64,000 nt of DNA from Ampelomyces quisqualis (taxonomy: Eukaryota > Ascomycota > Dothideomycetes > Pleosporales > Phaeosphaeriaceae), in the NCBI GenBank assembly GCA_018398575.1, contig JAGTXZ010000009.1, positions 620,001 to 684,000 of the forward strand, written 5' to 3'. The notes beneath the pieces are model-generated. The model was given only the letters and a program-made list of their open reading frames with translations. It did not search any database and was not told the DNA's origin. The first letter of the stretch is position 1, and each line of letters begins with the position of its first letter. Made by a program: the position numbers and the translations under genes. This document shows positions 33,249-44,036 of this stretch, in pieces.

Positions 33249-33515
33249 ATGCCCATCGGTCAACAAGATTCCGGCGCAACGGCAGGCGCGAAGTTTGTCA
33301 CGTCGACTATTGGAAACACGGTGGGAGGTGTGACCAACACCGTCGGAGGAGTGGTTGGGGCGCTTGGAAGAGGTGTTGGTGAGACTCTCGAAGGCGCAAC
33401 CGGAAGTGCTGGTCGACCTGTCGCAAAGGGGCTCACGGATGTGACAAATGGAATTGAGAAGGGAGCGAGCGATGTTTCTGGAGGAGTCAAGAGAGCTGGA
33501 GAGTGGAAGTCTTGA
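33249..33515 (+). CDS. Small conserved Gly/Val-rich protein, unknown function
   Basis: An 88-residue protein starting MPIGQQDSGATAGAKFVTST, then an imperfect repeat of small residues (GNTVGGVTNTVGGVVGALGR, GVGETLEGATGSAGRPVAKG) and a charged end (GGVKRAGEWKS). The upstream part of the frame, from 33075, looks like leader sequence. The repeat resembles short amphipathic 11-residue-type segments as in LEA-like or lipid-associated proteins, and similar small proteins recur in filamentous ascomycetes as far as I remember. No function is assigned. There is no signal peptide and no intron. Confidence 0.6.
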   Translation: MPIGQQDSGATAGAKFVTSTIGNTVGGVTNTVGGVVGALGRGVGETLEGATGSAGRPVAKGLTDVTNGIEKGASDVSGGVKRAGEWKS

Positions 33516-35910
33516 TTGTGCCCATGAATTGGTGTACGCGTATGGAGAAGACGAGGAACGAGGAAAGAGAAGAGTGGGGAATGGACCATGCTACCAAGTT
33601 GGCCACGAGAATAATGAACTGAACCCATACAATAATGAAACTGATAGTGAGCTCTAGCTATCAATATTCACAGGGCCCGTCGCACATCATCGACTTAGAC
33701 AAATGTCCGGATACTTTTGCTGGCTCAACACTTTTACCTTCAAATCAAGTCAGGTACGGCTCCGCTTGCATGCAGCTTCATGGCACTGGTCGGTCCAATG
33801 GCTCACACTTGTCCTCTGCTGGGCCAATGTAGGCCATTGTAGCGGTACTTGCACATCCGCACTTCCGGTTTGTGTGTTTGGAGGATTTCCATCGTGTTGC
33901 AACACTCAGCTGCACAGTAACTTCGTCAAGGTCACAAGGTGCCCAAGGAAGAAACTCCGCTGCAGCAAGCGACGATCATTTATTCTCCGGCACCCAGGAC
34001 CTTGTTTATCGTGGTGCAAGTTCCTGCAGTGACCGATGGTGCGGAAGCTTGGCGTTACTAGAAGATAGTAAAAGTCAATAAATAGAAGTGAATGGCGTTC
34101 GCCGAACCATGGATAACTCAAAACCAAGCTTTTCGTCTTTTCTGTTGGTGCAGTGCTTTGTGATAGTGGATCCATGGTTTGTGGCAACGCTTGCTGGTGA
34201 TCAAACTGACATGAACGTTGAGGTTTTGCCAAGATGCATTCCGCTGGTGTTGAATCTCCATGATCAGAATGACCGACTTGCCCATCAGACAGGAACTGTC
34301 TCGAGCTGGACGCGTCGTCTGTCCAGCCGTCCTCTATGCGAAAATGAAGATATCCGGTAGCCCAATGAAGCTACGTGAGCGCGCACATGGCAGTGCGGGC
34401 ACGGCACGCGCGATCTCCGATGCTAAGCGACGTGACGTCGTGCTTACCTACGTGGTTAACGTTAGTATCGATAAGGACTCCGCGCGTCGTGTGTGGCAAA
34501 CCACATCCATACCATTCCGACTGATTCCTGAATCCTGAATGACCGACATTGCAGCACAAGCCAAGCATTGTTAGCATTCTGAACTGCATTCTTGCACGAT
34601 GACCGATCCACCAACTGTGCTCACCGCATGCGATTGTCTCTGCGACATTACCTATCCTCAGACCAGCCGCCATCAGACGCAGTTGATCAGCCGGGCAGGC
34701 TGGGAGTGCCCAACAACACCATAGCAACTGCTTACGCCACCCTCTTCAAGCCTTTTCTTTGCGTCCCACCGAACGGTGCGACTGCGGACAGTTGCCCGCG
34801 GCTGAACCATCAGCCACATTTCCCCACACATGTGCGCTAAGCTAGGCAAGCATCTGCACTCTTTTGGGATGCGAGTCTTGACATCACTGGAGCAATTCGA
34901 AGCTCAACACCACTCCCGCCGTGCTCATCCCTGCCAATCGATAGTCAGACTGGGCGAGCTACTTCCACACCATAGAGTACCCGCAGGATCAACGCCAGCC
35001 TCGACGAATCGCCTCCGAACCTGTATGCGAGAGCGACCCCTCAGCACTGTCGTCGAGAACAGTAAGCGCCATCCATGCTGCATACAAATTAACCCTAGGG
35101 ATGCGCTAGACTTCACCGGCGCATGATGGACTCAGTTGGTGCGCTCTGAAGTGTCTTGGACTTTGCGTGCCGCGGCTTAACTTTGCGACATTACAAGGCT
35201 TGCAAATGTGGTACATGTACGACGTCATTGATCACACAGATCCAGTACAATGCGGTTGTGACCGTTCGCTCGTGCACTCCTTGACATACAGACCAGAACC
35301 GTCAATCCGGGGATGGCTCAAGCGTTACGAGAGCCAAGTGCATACAAGAGGCGGGCGAAGTGTTCATCGCGCTCGGTTCTAAAGCAGTGGGGCTGGAGAA
35401 GGAGGGGTCGGTCGAATGAAATGTCCAATGAACTAGCCCGGCTCCACAGTATTGTTTGTCGTTTGCGGCCTTTTGCTGTGTGTCCTCGTCCTCTGGGGCA
35501 GCCACTGTTGAGTTTTGTACTCGGTAGCGTGAGGCGTCTGACTAGGCAAGTGATGAATTTGCATTGACGCATGCGGTTGATCACTTACTGGCTTGGCTGA
35601 GGCGCTTCGCTGCACTCCGCTACAGCTATCCACGATATGCTGACGGCCGATCTGCGGTAATATGCTCAATGAGGTAGGTCGATAAATTACCAATACGATG
35701 GCTGGGTGCTGGTATTTAGCTGTCTTACCTTCCTCCTACTGCCGTTCGCAACTTGTCTTGCAGTCTTCGTTGTCCTGGCTACTGATATCGTCAACGTTGA
35801 AATAATATAAGACTGATACTTCGTTTCTCAGTCCATCCTTCGTTTACAACTCTCGCTGTTTAGCACACTCAAACCGTTACATCATCTGCTGTCCAGAAGA
35901 ATTTCTGAAA
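33516..35910. other. Intergenic, no supported gene
   Basis: About 2.4 kb. Only short overlapping frames occur on both strands (at most 118 codons), with no domain. The last 200 bp before the wall-protein gene contain a TATA-like AATAATATAAG near 35800 and a CT-rich leader. Confidence 0.55.
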
Positions 35911-36924
35911 ATGAAGTCCTTCGCTGTCATTGCCCTTGCTGCCACTGCGGCTTTGGCCCAGAACTCTCCCCCAGCTGGCTGCCAGTCTTCCACCTCTGGA
36001 ACGTTCAACATCGCGACCGTCAATGTCACTCGTTCCGCAGCTAAGCGCGACCTCTCGTCTCGCCAGCTTTCTGGTACTTTGACTTTGACCCTCAGGGATG
36101 GTATCCTCAGGGACCAGGCCGGCCGCCAGGGGTACATTGCTAGCAATTACCAGTAAGTTTTCACGTTCTGGCCGCAATTATCACCTGTATACTAACATAA
36201 CTTTAGGTTCCAGTTTGACTCTCCCCTTCAGGCTGGTGCTCGTGAGTCCACTGGCTTCTCGCTTTGCAGCAACAGCTCGCTCGCGCTCTCTGCCTCTGGC
36301 CGTGCCTCCCCAGCTGTCTTCTACCAGTGCCTTTCTGGTACCTTCTACAACCTATACAGCCAGAGTACTGGTGCCCAATGCCTCCCAATTTACATCACCG
36401 CTGTTCAGCAGGGCGGTGGTGCTTCTCAGATTCCGGACGGACAGCCTCAAGTAACTCAACCACCCCGCGTCTCCCAGATCTCCGATGGCCAGCCCCAAGC
36501 TACTAGTCCTCGTCCTGCTTCTACTCCTCGTCCTGTTATCTCCCAGATCAGTGATGGTCAGCCCCAGGTTGGCACCCCTAGGCCCGTCGTCTCCCAGATT
36601 TCCGATGGTCAGCCCCAAGTCGGCACCCCTAGGCCCACCACCCGCCCTGTCGTCTCCCAGATCTCCGACGGTCAACCCCAAGTTGGAACCCCCAGGCCCG
36701 TTGTCTCCCAGATCTCCGACGGCCAACCACAAGTTGGCACCCCCAGGCCCGTTGTCTCCCAGATTTCCGATGGCCAACCCCAAGCTCCCGTCCAGACTGG
36801 CAATGCTACTCGTCCCAGTGCCACCCGCCCCGCACCTTCCCAGTTCACTGGTGCTGCTGCCTCCGGCATGGCCCCTGCTGGCGCTCTCGTTGCTGGTCTT
36901 TTCGGCCTCTTCGCCATGCTATGA
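35911..36924 (+). CDS. Cell-wall protein with PIR-type repeats and GPI signal
   Basis: Secreted wall protein. Exons 35911-36152 and 36207-36924 join NYQ to FQFDSPLQAG. The signal peptide is MKSFAVIALAATAALA. The N-terminal domain (about residues 20-165) has four or five Cys and a KR-type site (RSAAKRDLSSRQ) that could be cut by a Kex2-like protease, as in PIR proteins. Then come seven copies of QISDGQPQ (the first is QIPDGQPQ), separated by PRP-rich spacers, between about 36427 and 36786. This matches the PIR repeat core (QIxDGQxQ), whose Gln forms ester links to beta-1,3-glucan. Unlike yeast Pir1-4, where the Cys domain is C-terminal, this protein ends with a Ser/Ala spacer and a hydrophobic tail (GALVAGLFGLFAML), a GPI signal. 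The domain order is therefore reversed, with two modes of wall attachment predicted. Confidence 0.85.
36427..36786 (+). repeat. PIR repeat array, seven units
   Basis: Coding tandem repeat of QISDGQPQ followed by VGTPRPVVS-type spacers. Several units are nearly identical at DNA level with a 51-bp period in the last copies, so copy-number variation between strains is likely. Confidence 0.85.
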
Positions 36925-37876
36925 GCATCTCATAAAAAGCCAACCTGTAATTAGCGATCTTTAGCATCATTGTTGCGCGGGTTGAAAAGGCTTAAGCCAT
37001 ATAATGAAGGAAGACTTTGGAGGATTTCTTTATGACATTCATTAACGATAGTATGCACTCATGAACACTCCTTAGAATTGTATATAATACTGGCATACGG
37101 CGGTTTGGTACACGTGACCATGAGGCATAGGTCTGCTCTGGCATAGTCACACTTTAGCCTAGGTAGTTTGGCTGGAGATAATGTCGAATCACTATGGATC
37201 GATTGTAACTTTGTTGCACTGAAGTATCTGCCAAATTTTTCTCCAGTCGTGATGCACCTTCTCGCGATCACACGAATCAAGATTATAACCAAAGCATTGT
37301 CCAGAGCGGAACGTGGCATCATGTCAATGTGCGACGCGAATTGCGCAACTCCTTGCGCTCGCTGAGATGCATTTTCCGCACCAAGAGCAAATCGTTTCCA
37401 TTACTTACCTAAAGCTATCGTGACCCGCACGATGCTGGCCGCGGCTAAGTCTCCCGGTGGTCTTAACAAGTCAAGCAAAGTGTTGGCAAAAGGAGCGCTG
37501 CAACCGGTCTAAGCCGTTACATGCGTACCCATGCACCGATCTCGACGTTGGCTGTCGTGAGCTGTTTTCAAGCTTCGTTGCACACCATGCGTCAAATCCT
37601 TTAAGATTCTGTGTACAACATGACTCCTACTCCGATTGAGATGTATCTGCCAAGACGCTAGGTAGTGGTGATAGTGATGGATGTGTCACGTGACTAGAGA
37701 GCACGTGTCAGCTCGGCCGCTGGTCCCAGATCCCTGTCCTGAAGGACCGCCCGTCGCCGCCTCGACTTCGAACAACTTCCTTCCACAGGCTTGTCGCTCA
37801 CGCAACCTCAACAACCGCCACAAGCTTAAATTTACAACACAAACGCCTTCCATTAGCCCAGTAACTCACAGCAGCC
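36925..37876. other. Intergenic between the PIR-protein and SAR1 genes
   Basis: About 950 bp. A minus frame of 87 codons (37322-37059) has no recognisable content. Two CACGTG sites lie near the SAR1 end. Confidence 0.55.
37687..37707. promoter_or_regulatory. Two CACGTG E-boxes upstream of SAR1
   Basis: CACGTG at 37687-37692 (inside GTCACGTGAC) and 37702-37707, 15 bp apart and 170-190 bp upstream of the SAR1 ATG. These are candidate sites for a Cbf1-type bHLH factor. Confidence 0.45.
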
Positions 37877-39043
37877 ATGTGGATTCTCGATTGGTAAGTA
37901 GACCTGGTTGACGTGCACGTGAATGTTTTCATTAACATTGCGACAGGTGTAAGTTCTACCGCTTGCTGTCATTCCCACGCTCATCGCCACTTCGCCTCGC
38001 ACACAATTTTCATTCGAGATTTGAGATTGTACAGCAATAAATGGCTTGCTGCGCTGGGGATCGGTTGGCAAGCACATCGAGGCTGTGCTGCACTTGAACA
38101 CACCAGCCAGGCTCATCGCATCACCAAATACTATTCTATGCCCGGTTGCTCTTGCGCTAGCATCTGCATTCGGATCTTCAGTAACAGCATCTGAAAACAC
38201 TTATTGACGCATCACCGCAGTTTGGGATGTTCTGTCTTCGCTTGGTCTCATGAACAAGGTAAATACAAACCTGGTTGGACACACCCGAGACGATACTAAT
38301 GGGATTTACCATAGCATGCTAAGCTTCTCTTCCTTGGGCTGTATGTATACCGCCATTGTTGGTGCTCCGAAACGAAAGCTAACAAGCTGCAGCGACAATG
38401 CTGGGAAGACCACGTAAGATCCTTGAATCAAGCATCCGAGGCACCAACTGACAGGCTAAGGCTTCTTCACATGCTCAAGAACGACCGGGTCGCAGTCCTG
38501 TAATTGTCTCGTAGCCTGGTAATCATATCTCAGATACTGACCATGTTCAGGCAGCCAACACTGCACCCTACTTCAGAAGAGCTCTCGATAGGCAACGTCA
38601 AGTTCACAACCTTCGATCTCGGAGGCCACGCACAAGCTCGACGGCTATGGCGCGATTACTGTAAGCCACGACCCACCACACTCTTCCGCCAGAAATCAAC
38701 TGGCTAACGAATCAACTTTCATACAGTCCCTGAAGTCTCCGGCATCGTCTTCCTCGTCGATGCAAAGGACCACGAGCGTCTCAACGAATCCAAAGCTGAG
38801 CTCGACGCCCTCCTCGCAATGGACGAGCTTAAGAACACCCCCTTCGTCATCCTCGGTAACAAGATCGATCACCCCGAGGCCGTGTCTGAGGACCAGCTCC
38901 GCGCTACATTGGGTCTGTACCAGACTACGGGCAAGGGCAAGGTGCCGCTTGAGGGTATTCGACCCATCGAGGTGTTCATGTGCAGTGTGGTTATGAGACA
39001 GGGATACGGAGAGGGTATCAGGTGGTTGAGCCAGTATGTCTAG
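37877..39043 (+). CDS. sar1: SAR1 GTPase of COPII coat
   Basis: Small GTPase that starts COPII vesicle budding at ER exit sites. I assembled eight exons: 37877-37893, 37947-37948 (two bases, GT), 38221-38258, 38315-38340, 38393-38413, 38461-38499, 38551-38660, 38727-39043. The product begins MWILDWFWDVLSSLGLMNKH, close to the family start MWIxxWFYDVLASLG, then LGLDNAGKTT (P-loop), PTLHPTSEEL (switch I Thr), DLGGHAQARR (switch II; Sar1 usually has GGH), LGNKID (base binding) and the C-terminal CSVVMRQGYGEGIRWLSQYV, the Sar1 hallmark. The 2-nt exon is needed to keep the frame between exons 1 and 3 and has perfect sites on both sides (GACAG before, GTAAGT after). Apart from this exon, the gene is certain. 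Confidence 0.93.
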
Positions 39044-39395
39044 AGATTGCCGATTCTGGTCTGGACCAGGCATGCGAAGCTCGCGATGGGTGGTGGACGG
39101 TTCGCGTAGGATGATGATGTAGGAACGATGTACGATGTCTCAGGCACACACCTAGACGTTCAGTCACTGGCGTCGGCGTTGGCAAGGAACTTGCATTGCA
39201 TACACACTTTGACTTCAAAATTGCATGTGCACTATGCCCACTGTAGTACGGCATGAAGTTCTTCTATAATATGGCCCAATTCGTTACTCTCAGAGCGCCT
39301 GGTGTCAGACCTCATGGCCCACCACACCTGCGACCGAAATGCAATTTCCACGAACGCCTCGCAATGCTATGTGATCTTCACATGAAATCATTCTC
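39044..39395. other. Short intergenic between convergent SAR1 and NUP53
   Basis: 352 bp holding both 3' ends. No gene is seen. Confidence 0.6.
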
Positions 39396-40691
39396 CTACT
39401 CGTCGTATTCTGCCTCTCTTACTCCACAAAAGTCTGTGCCAAAACACGCATCCACCGCATACCACGTCCTCCAATATAGGCTCGCAGCGTTTGCATCGAA
39501 ACTTCCGTCCTCTTTTCGCGGGACTTGGTCACCAATGATGCCCTGACCCGATCCAATCACCCATCCGATTATCGGCAGCGAGGCGACCGTTTGCTGCCAT
39601 CGCGGCTGTGAAGGCAGAAACGCTTTCTCCTGTGGTAGGAAGACGGCGGGCTTGACGTTTGCGCCTTTGAGGCGGAGGGTTGCGCGTGCTGAGCGAGGAT
39701 TCAGGGCGGTTGTTGTAGTCATAGACGAAGATGATTGAGTGGCAGCTTGCGAGGCCGATGGTTGAGACTGTGGTATTGGAGCCAAGGTTTCGCTGTCTTG
39801 AGGGAATGCGCCGCTTGCGCGGAAGCGAAGTGGTTCTGTTGTTGACCGTCCAAAGGATTCAGTTGATGCAAGTATGGATGCCATCGCTGTTGCCGAGGAT
39901 GCTGTTGCCGATGATTGCGAAGCATCGCACCCTCCTATCGTGCCCGATGAAAGTGTGTTTGGTGATGCTGTCTGCGAAATTGCGCCGCCTACGTTCCCTC
40001 GGATCGGGCGATCTCCACCTGTTGGTCCTGTCCCTCTGTATGGCTCTGCAAATACGGTGTAGCCCTGTATGCTGTGCGGGCTGTAGTGGCATGCGCGCTC
40101 TGCTGCTTCTGCGCTGTCGAATGTAACTTTTATCCAATGATCTCCTCCAACATACTCGTTGACCTTCCGCAGCGCGGACTTGTCCAATGTGCGAAAAGTC
40201 GATGCGCGATGCGAGCTGAACCCGGAGAAAGAGACGCCGAGCTTGGGATTGTACGGTTCGCGGTCGTAGTCTTCGTATATTAAGCCATTTGACACCTTCT
40301 CAAAGTGCGATATCGCGGCCCATTGAACATCGGTACCGTAGCCGTAAAGTATAACTTCTTTAGGCTCCTTCGCTACCAGGTTTGGGGATGCGCCCACTTG
40401 GAAGGAGGCAGACAGCCCTCCGGCGTCTATGAGGTTTGGAGCTGACGCAGACGGTGGAAAAGTGCTGATTGTTCCTGCTGCCCCACGTATTGAGCGCTGG
40501 CCAGCCTCGTCTGCCTTGAAGCGACTAAAGATAGCATCGATTGCTTTGTCGTTCTCGACTTTCGCGGCCTCGGCGGCGCTGTTGGCCTGTGGTGTCTTCG
40601 CTCTTGATGTTCCACGCCTACGTGCCTTTCCGAAAGGTCCTTTCTCTTCGGGAATGCGACGTTGGTTTTTGTCGGAACTGTTGGGGTCCAT
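39396..40691 (-). CDS. nup53: Nucleoporin NUP53 (Nup35 family)
   Basis: Nuclear-pore component of the Nup53/Nup35 family, which links the inner ring to the membrane. Single exon. An RRM-like (MPPN) domain lies at about residues 115-235, from KEVILYGYGTDVQWAAISHF through DHWIKVTFDSAEAAERACHY and IQGYTVFAEPYRG; in this family the RRM-like fold serves dimerisation, not RNA binding. The C-terminus (SLYWRTWYAVDACFGTDFCG) is the amphipathic membrane-binding end. The linker is Ser/Thr/Ala-rich with few FG pairs. Start: ATG at 40691 (MDPNSSDKNQRR) is preferred; an in-frame ATG at 40763 adds 24 residues and cannot be excluded. It converges with SAR1. Confidence 0.85.
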   Translation of the reverse strand: MDPNSSDKNQRRIPEEKGPFGKARRRGTSRAKTPQANSAAEAAKVENDKAIDAIFSRFKADEAGQRSIRGAAGTISTFPPSASAPNLIDAGGLSASFQVGASPNLVAKEPKEVILYGYGTDVQWAAISHFEKVSNGLIYEDYDREPYNPKLGVSFSGFSSHRASTFRTLDKSALRKVNEYVGGDHWIKVTFDSAEAAERACHYSPHSIQGYTVFAEPYRGTGPTGGDRPIRGNVGGAISQTASPNTLSSGTIGGCDASQSSATASSATAMASILASTESFGRSTTEPLRFRASGAFPQDSETLAPIPQSQPSASQAATQSSSSMTTTTALNPRSARATLRLKGANVKPAVFLPQEKAFLPSQPRWQQTVASLPIIGWVIGSGQGIIGDQVPRKEDGSFDANAASLYWRTWYAVDACFGTDFCGVREAEYDE

Positions 40692-40763
40692 GTCAGCTAA
40701 TGCGCGCGTGTTACGGTAAAGTTGAGATGTGGAGCGGTCGCGAAGATGGTTGCAGGGCAACAT

Positions 40764-41210
40764 TCAAGATGATTGCGCAGATAAACAAAGTAGCATTGCT
40801 CTCCTGTCCTTTCACAGCAGTCCGCAGGGTAGTAACTTTGAGAAATCCACCAGATGGTGACTTACTCTGCATACTCGTACGCCCATGGCAGCTTCCTTCC
40901 GGTCGAATCGAATGCGCGCTCCGAATCAGGCACAGCGTGGACCTGCATCTTTCACTCTCTTCCTATTCTCACTGTATCTGAAGGTGACGTGACGCGAAAA
41001 TATCCCTGGCAGAGCGACTGTTTATGGTGTTGATGCAGCCCTGAAACAAAGCGTTAGACTCCTACCCGGCCGCGGCAAGCCACACATGGGTCCATGCGCT
41101 GCGCAGTGTGGCGCCCTAGGACGCGAATGCGCCAACCCCATTCCAGCGCGCTGCATGCAGTACCGGGCTTGTAACATTGTTGCCTGATTCCACGTTGCGT
41201 ACAAAGGCCG
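40764..41210. other. Divergent promoter between NUP53 and the F-box gene
   Basis: About 450 bp. No gene is supported and no clear motif stands out. Confidence 0.55.
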
Positions 41211-42401
41211 ATGGAACTCACACCGATCAAGATACGAGGTCGGAAACGAAGACACCCAGCATCAGTGCTGACCGAAAAACTCCAGTCGGCTAGCCAGGTT
41301 TTCACGCAAGAGGCGAACACCTCACGCCAGAAGAAATCCAAAAAGCGAAAAGACACAGTGCCCGCCATGCCGACTCTGCAAGGCCTTCCACAGGAGTTGC
41401 TAGAGATAATATTTCTCGACAGCATGAACATCGCTGTACCACAAAGCTCGCCAGCCCTTGGCCGCAGACTATCTTCCCATGCCACCACAATGGAGTTCAC
41501 CATGCGCACGTTCTTCCATACCGTGGACCACAAGACCAATCACCGGGATCGCGTCAAAACATCTGACCCGACCCTACAATCCAAACTACTGGCCTGTCGT
41601 TTCTTCACGTGGGACTTCTTCCGCAAATACGTGGAACGAGCACACGGTGCCATGGTCAAGCTACGCGGCAAAGCGTGGGAAAAGACTGGTGTGGAGGTTC
41701 CTGGTGTACGCGAGTTCGACGGACTTTGGCCGTTTCGATTCACAAAGATCACGTACCTGAGCTTTGCAGAAGGATTTCACATCCCGGAGAAACTGCTGCA
41801 TGGGCCGTGGACCAAGGAAAAGGCATCGCTGCTTTACGTCTTGGTGTCGCTGAACGGGGAGATTGACTGGTCGAGCAGCTTAAGCGGAGAGATGGCGAAG
41901 AGTGGGATCAGACAGGCCATCAAAGAGGGCAACGAACATGCGGTTGCGGCATTGGCCGTGCTGCTGGGGGTACCAAAGGCCATCACGACTGACATGTTGC
42001 GCTACGCAGTCATCGATTATGGATGCAGCATCAACATTCTTCGACACCTGCTCTTCAACGCCCAGGTTCTTGCCCGGGACACATCGCGAGATTTGCTCGA
42101 CTTTCATGATCCGAGGCTGTGGGCATGGGCTGAGTCTCATGGCGAGAAGGGAGCTATACTGAAGAACATGCTGAGGAAGGCAGACGCCTTTGATCTGGAG
42201 TTCTATTTTGAATCCGAGGCAGCGTGGAAGGAGATCGTACCGTTCCCGTATGGCGGGAGCAAGTTCGATGCTAGGACAGCTTTCGATAATGCTATGGTCA
42301 AGGAACTATTGGCTAATCTATATCGAAACTATGGGCGCAAGATCACGACGCAGAGGAGACCACGGGCGCAGCAGGACAGAGCGGTCGTCGAGATCGAGTA
42401 A
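41211..42401 (+). CDS. F-box-like protein
   Basis: A 396-residue single-exon protein. The N-terminus is basic (IRGRKRRHP, KKSKKRK) and may serve nuclear localisation. An F-box-like motif follows (LQGLPQELLEIIFLDSMNIA, then PALGRRLS), characteristic of a dothideomycete-rich family with the sequence LPxELLxxIFxxSxNxALPxxSPxLGxxLS. The rest is helical with segments such as IRQAIKEGNEHAVAALAVLL and INILRHLLFN that resemble ankyrin-like repeats. F-box proteins present substrates to SCF ubiquitin ligases through Skp1; the substrate is unknown. The family is expanded and variable, so a specific role cannot be given. Confidence 0.72.
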   Translation: MELTPIKIRGRKRRHPASVLTEKLQSASQVFTQEANTSRQKKSKKRKDTVPAMPTLQGLPQELLEIIFLDSMNIAVPQSSPALGRRLSSHATTMEFTMRTFFHTVDHKTNHRDRVKTSDPTLQSKLLACRFFTWDFFRKYVERAHGAMVKLRGKAWEKTGVEVPGVREFDGLWPFRFTKITYLSFAEGFHIPEKLLHGPWTKEKASLLYVLVSLNGEIDWSSSLSGEMAKSGIRQAIKEGNEHAVAALAVLLGVPKAITTDMLRYAVIDYGCSINILRHLLFNAQVLARDTSRDLLDFHDPRLWAWAESHGEKGAILKNMLRKADAFDLEFYFESEAAWKEIVPFPYGGSKFDARTAFDNAMVKELLANLYRNYGRKITTQRRPRAQQDRAVVEIE

Positions 42402-43441
42402 TGTCACAGCGCGAGCACGAAGAAGTATGTATTGAAAAGCAATTAAATTGGCAAGCTACTTAATGTTGCTGCTGTACCAAGTTTGACTCACCGCATCATG
42501 GGAAATACTCCCTCCCGCAAAGCAACTGGACTAGATCTTCTGCAGACTTGTCAGTGACAGCTCAATAACGCAAAGTGTTATGACAGAATAGGTAGTTGGG
42601 TTCTTCCTCAGTGATCTTGGTGTGTACATGACGTAAATCATACCCGGAGGTCATTTACTATTTAGGCATGATGGTTTTAATCATCGGAAGGGATAGGGGC
42701 GCAATGAAAATCTCTGCGACCTACCGAAAGATCTGTCCGTAGCTTAGGATGTCGGTGGCTAGGGTCAGTAGTCTTGATAGAGCTGTGAGAGTATCTGTGC
42801 AAAGTCAGTACAAATCCTGACTGAAGCATCGAAGAAGTTGGTGGTCCATGAAAAAGCTCAGAATATGTAAGAAATGGAATGTCACTGTATCAATGCCGTT
42901 ATGAGACCCCGGCGAGGGTATCCGGCGATGACCTCAATCGCAAATTACGTCATCATTGAATGACATGGAGGGGAAGGAGAGGAGCAGAACTTACATCTTT
43001 AAGACACCAGAGGTCAGGACGTGCCTGATGCTAAGTTGATAGCCTGACTGGCTTTTAGCAAGCGAGCGATCCACCTTCACCGAAACCGTGCATTAGAGGA
43101 CATCAATGAAGCACAAGCTCAGTAGCCTCCACAGCGTTGTGACGGTAGCGGCATACATGAGCAGCTTTGTATAAAGAGGGTGTGACTATTGTTGCAAGAG
43201 TGAGGTGAAGAAACGGAGATGCGAGGAAGTCGCGCTTTTCAAGTCGCGCCTTCGCTTAAACTAGTGCTGCGCACGGCCGTTTTTGACACCGCTCGCACTC
43301 TCCAATTTCGTTGTCGAACATCAACCTCCAACATCCCGTCACGACAACACCAACGATTCCTATTTCCGACCGGTACACCCTGGACACTACTCTCACACTC
43401 TTTTCATCTACCTAACATTGATCGCAGCACATACCGACGAA
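42402..43441. other. Intergenic upstream of RPL14
   Basis: About 1 kb, without open frames of note. I looked for snoRNA boxes (TGATGA/CTGA); a GCGATGACC around 42925 is near C-box form, but no paired D box and terminal stem were convincing. It most likely holds the 3' end of the F-box gene and the promoter and leader of RPL14. Confidence 0.5.
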
Positions 43442-44036
43442 ATGGGTGACGCCAACATCACAACGAGCGCCTGGAGGCTGGTCGAGGTTGGCCGTGTAGT
43501 TCTCTTCAACGATGGCCAGTACGAGGGCCGGTTAGCCACCGTCGTCGAGATCATCGACCACAAGCGCGTACGATGAAGCCGGAGATTGGACGTTGTACAG
43601 GGACTTACGGAGACTACAGGTGCTTGTCGATGGTCCCTCCGAGAAGGCCTTTGTTCCCCGACAGGAAGTTGCGCTCGCAAAACTCTCCCTCACCCCCATC
43701 GTTATCCCCAAGCTGCCCCGTGCCAGCGGTGTCGGCCACGTTGCGAAGAAGTGGGAGGAGCACAAGGTCCAGCAGAAGTTCGATGAGAGCGCATGGGCCA
43801 AGAAGCGCGCGGCGATGCAGAAGAGGCGAGGACTGAACGACTTTGAGCGATTCAAGGTCCTCAAGATGAGGAAGCAGGTATGTCGCACGCTTGCATCCAT
43901 TCGCGCCAGAAATAACCTCATGCTATCTCTCCACTCGCAGTGTTGGCCTAAGTGAAATAAAAACTAACATTGCACCCAGGCTCGCTACGAGGTCCAGAAG
44001 ACCTTTGCCAAGATCCGCGCCAGTGCAAAGGCATAA
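43442..44036 (+). CDS. rpl14: 60S ribosomal protein L14 (eL14)
   Basis: Large-subunit ribosomal protein. Exons 43442-43567, 43620-43877 and 43980-44036 give 146 residues. WRLVEVGRVVLFNDGQYEGR is the eL14 KOW-like start, joined to VLVDGPSEKAFVPRQEVALA after the first intron (GTACGA...CTACAG). The middle has LTPIVIPKLPRASG and the end is basic (KWEEHKVQQKFDESAWAKKR, KTFAKIRASAKA). Length is normal. It is the first of three consecutive plus-strand housekeeping genes. Confidence 0.96.

Noticed and set aside
42915..43030. Possible C/D snoRNA (GCGATGACC)
   Set aside because: No convincing D box or terminal stem could be found.
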